Source of the DNA: Aquilaria yunnanensis
Lineage: Eukaryota > Streptophyta > Magnoliopsida > Malvales > Thymelaeaceae
Direction of reading: 5' to 3'
NCBI GenBank assembly: GCA_039654915.1
Contig: CM077594.1
Coordinates: 94,936,893 to 95,000,892 of the forward strand
Length of the DNA stretch: 64,000 nucleotides
The notes beneath the pieces were generated by a model. That model did not search any database. It was not told where the DNA came from and saw nothing but the letters and a program-made list of their open reading frames with translations. Made by a program: the position numbers and the translations under genes. Shown in pieces: positions 62,701 to 64,000 of this stretch (positions are counted from its first letter, which is position 1; the number at the start of each line of letters is the position of its first letter).

Positions 62701-63018
62701 AATATCAGCTCTACAATTGAATAAATTTGAAATTAGTTACTAAGTAAGCGAATAAAGAATCCAACTTGAAAATAGAGCACGATCAAAATACAGATCTACT
62801 TTCTGGGGAAAAAAAGATAAATGAACAAAGATCAAGCCCAGAAGCAAAAACCCACCAGAAGAGAAGAATGGAGTATTAGAATGGATGATAAAAACAGATT
62901 GGTTATAAACGCTTCATCCCTACCGGCGGAATCATTATACTACCTGGGAAGGAGAAGAGGAGTCGTCGGCAAAGAGACGGGAAAGCTTGTCACCGAGTTT
63001 ATCTTTCAAAGCCTGCAT
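59797..63018 (-). CDS. TLDc-domain protein
   Basis: Member of the TLDc family (as in OXR1/NCOA7). In other eukaryotes such proteins protect against oxidative stress and bind V-ATPase; the plant function is uncertain. Eight exons: 62944-63018, 61858-62324, 61670-61742, 61464-61544, 61240-61303, 60249-60336, 60087-60171, 59797-59850, giving 987 nt and 328 aa. The N-terminal half is Ser-rich and charged, starting MQALKDKLGDKLSRLFADDS. The TLDc fold begins near FITNDLFEFLRSSLPNIVRG and continues with HGISLRTLIRKSAELSGPCL, GDMKGAVFGAMLECPLKPTP, NQTFVFTTLYGEPRLFRATG, RYYYMCLTDLLALGGGSNFA, SGPCETFGNLCLAHNSEFEL and ELWGFTHAS. The last residues (LYSSPTQKG) appear longer than the usual family end. Exon 4 uses the acceptor TATTTAG giving IAGDM, which keeps the frame. 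Confidence 0.92.
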
Positions 63019-63410
63019 TTTGGTCACAACCCATGAGAAAGGAAGGATTTTGCTGAGCTATATCGCTATTTCCAGGAGAATGCGTGGGGATTCGAGTCTG
63101 TGGTTGTCGGAAAGGAAAACGCTGGAGTCGGTGGGTGGAAGGAGAGAAGAGGGAAAGCGAAGAAAAAGCGACGGGCTGGGATGGCGCCGTAACGATCTCC
63201 GGTTAAGAGGGACTAATTTGCGTTTGTACAGCGATTGTGCGGAAGCGCGTGGCGGAATTAATTGATTGGATTTCGAAGAATCCTACTTACCATGGCTTGG
63301 ACAATACAGAAATATCCCCGCCTCTTGTCCCACTTCGGTAGCCTATTCAATTCTCTTCTCCGATTGCCCAACTTATTTCGGCTAAAAACGCCCTTAGTTC
63401 CTTAACTATA
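63019..63410. other. Leader/promoter region of the TLDc gene
   Basis: A purine-rich (plus strand) region directly upstream of the TLDc ATG. Open frames on the plus strand here (62987-63265) are antisense shadows. No TATA box was recognised. Confidence 0.4.
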
Positions 63411-63415
63411 TCTTA

Positions 63416-63440
63416 TACTCCCTCCGTCCCGTTAATTTTG
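63416..63440 (+). mobile_element. Stowaway-like MITE terminal repeat
   Basis: TATACTCCCTCCGTCCCGTT carries the CTCCCTCCGTCCC terminus diagnostic of plant Tc1/mariner-type Stowaway MITEs, preceded by TA. The matching inverted end (GGGACGGAGGGAG) is not seen before the window ends. The element is therefore either truncated or extends beyond 64 kb. Confidence 0.7.
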
Positions 63441-64000
63441 CTTCAATTTACTATGCACGTAGTTTTAGGTAGGATTCTGTTTTTTGAACGTTTTCCAATT
63501 TTACCCCTCCAACCCCATGTCTCTACCATAGCCTCCATCCTCATCTCCCCTCTGGCATCGATTCTCGTCGACTGCATCGATTCGCCTGTTCCTGGTTGCC
63601 CCTACTCGTCGACACTGAAGCCACCTGTCCCTACTCGCCAACCTAAGTCGCCTCCCTCTACCTCTTTGCCGGACCCCTTTCCAAATCACCCCTTGTTGCC
63701 GCTTCTTGTCTTACTGTCACCCCTCGTCTTATCATCGCTCCTCCCTCCTTTGCCGCCGCTCATCACCTTGCCTCGCTTTGCTCCCATCTCACACGATTCT
63801 CGCTTCTCTCCCCGATCTTGCTCGCTGTGCCTTGTTTTTCTCCGACCTCCCCTCTAGCCTGAATTCGAGTCAATCTCTATTATCCGGCCTTGATTCATGT
63901 TGATTCGTGTCACCATCATCACCGATTAGCGTCACCTAGTCGTTGATTCGCCGGCCTCGTTCGCGTCGTCCTCTCCGCATCCATCGATCGCACCTCAATT
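63441..64000. other. C/T-rich region of unknown nature
   Basis: Pyrimidine-rich text (CCTCCC, CGTCG, CATCGATTCG words), with open frames caused by composition. It resembles the GC-richer islands at 26.9-27.1 and 35.6-35.9 kb. No domain was recognised. Confidence 0.35.

Noticed and set aside
63438..63903. 139-codon Pro/Ser/Leu-rich plus-strand frame
   Set aside because: It is caused by C/T-rich composition next to a MITE end. It has no domain and no splice-supported partners.

Overview
This is a stretch of AT-rich plant nuclear DNA. The genes are intron-rich with GT..AG splice sites. They encode plant-specific or plant-typical families: eIF(iso)4E, tandem caleosins, a CCT-motif protein, a DUF3527 protein and a MAC3-type PRP19. 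The intergenic DNA is full of degraded plant transposons (LINE, MITE-like and TIR elements). The low GC content and gene style suggest a eudicot, but I cannot name the species. Exon coordinates were built by hand from splice consensus, reading phase and family knowledge. Every multi-exon model below adds up to an open frame, unless I say otherwise.

Layout. 0.49-0.72 kb (-): first exon of eIF(iso)4E, the rest lying off the left edge. 2.2-14.2 kb (+): three head-to-tail caleosin/peroxygenase loci, two complete (235 aa each, identical exon structure) and one that lacks exons 1-3. 15.6-17.0 kb (-): ribosomal protein L23 (uL14). 18.6-19.1 kb (-): an unidentified two-exon candidate. 19.9-23.6 kb (-): a DUF3527 protein with a spliced 5' leader. 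23.7-40.7 kb: a long gene-poor interval of AT-rich repeats, an RNase H relic, a 1.04-kb TIR element and a few orphan ORFs. 40.7-43.9 kb (-): a CCT-motif regulator with five coding exons. 44-51.3 kb: intergenic, including a 669-bp tandem duplication whose second copy is split by an 827-bp insertion. 51.5-58.9 kb (+): PRP19 U-box/WD40 spliceosomal ubiquitin ligase, 18 coding exons, with a dead LINE inside intron 2. 59.8-63.0 kb (-): a TLDc-domain protein, convergent with PRP19. 63.4 kb: a Stowaway-like MITE end.

The genes do not form a pathway. Three (eIF(iso)4E, RPL23, PRP19) are housekeeping RNA or translation genes with GCCCA/TGGGCY elements upstream. The caleosins are stress and lipid-droplet proteins. 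The CCT gene is probably a nuclear regulator. I found no clearly novel multi-gene system. The most unusual items are the truncated third caleosin, the interrupted tandem duplication, the GC-AG caleosin intron and the orphan exons.
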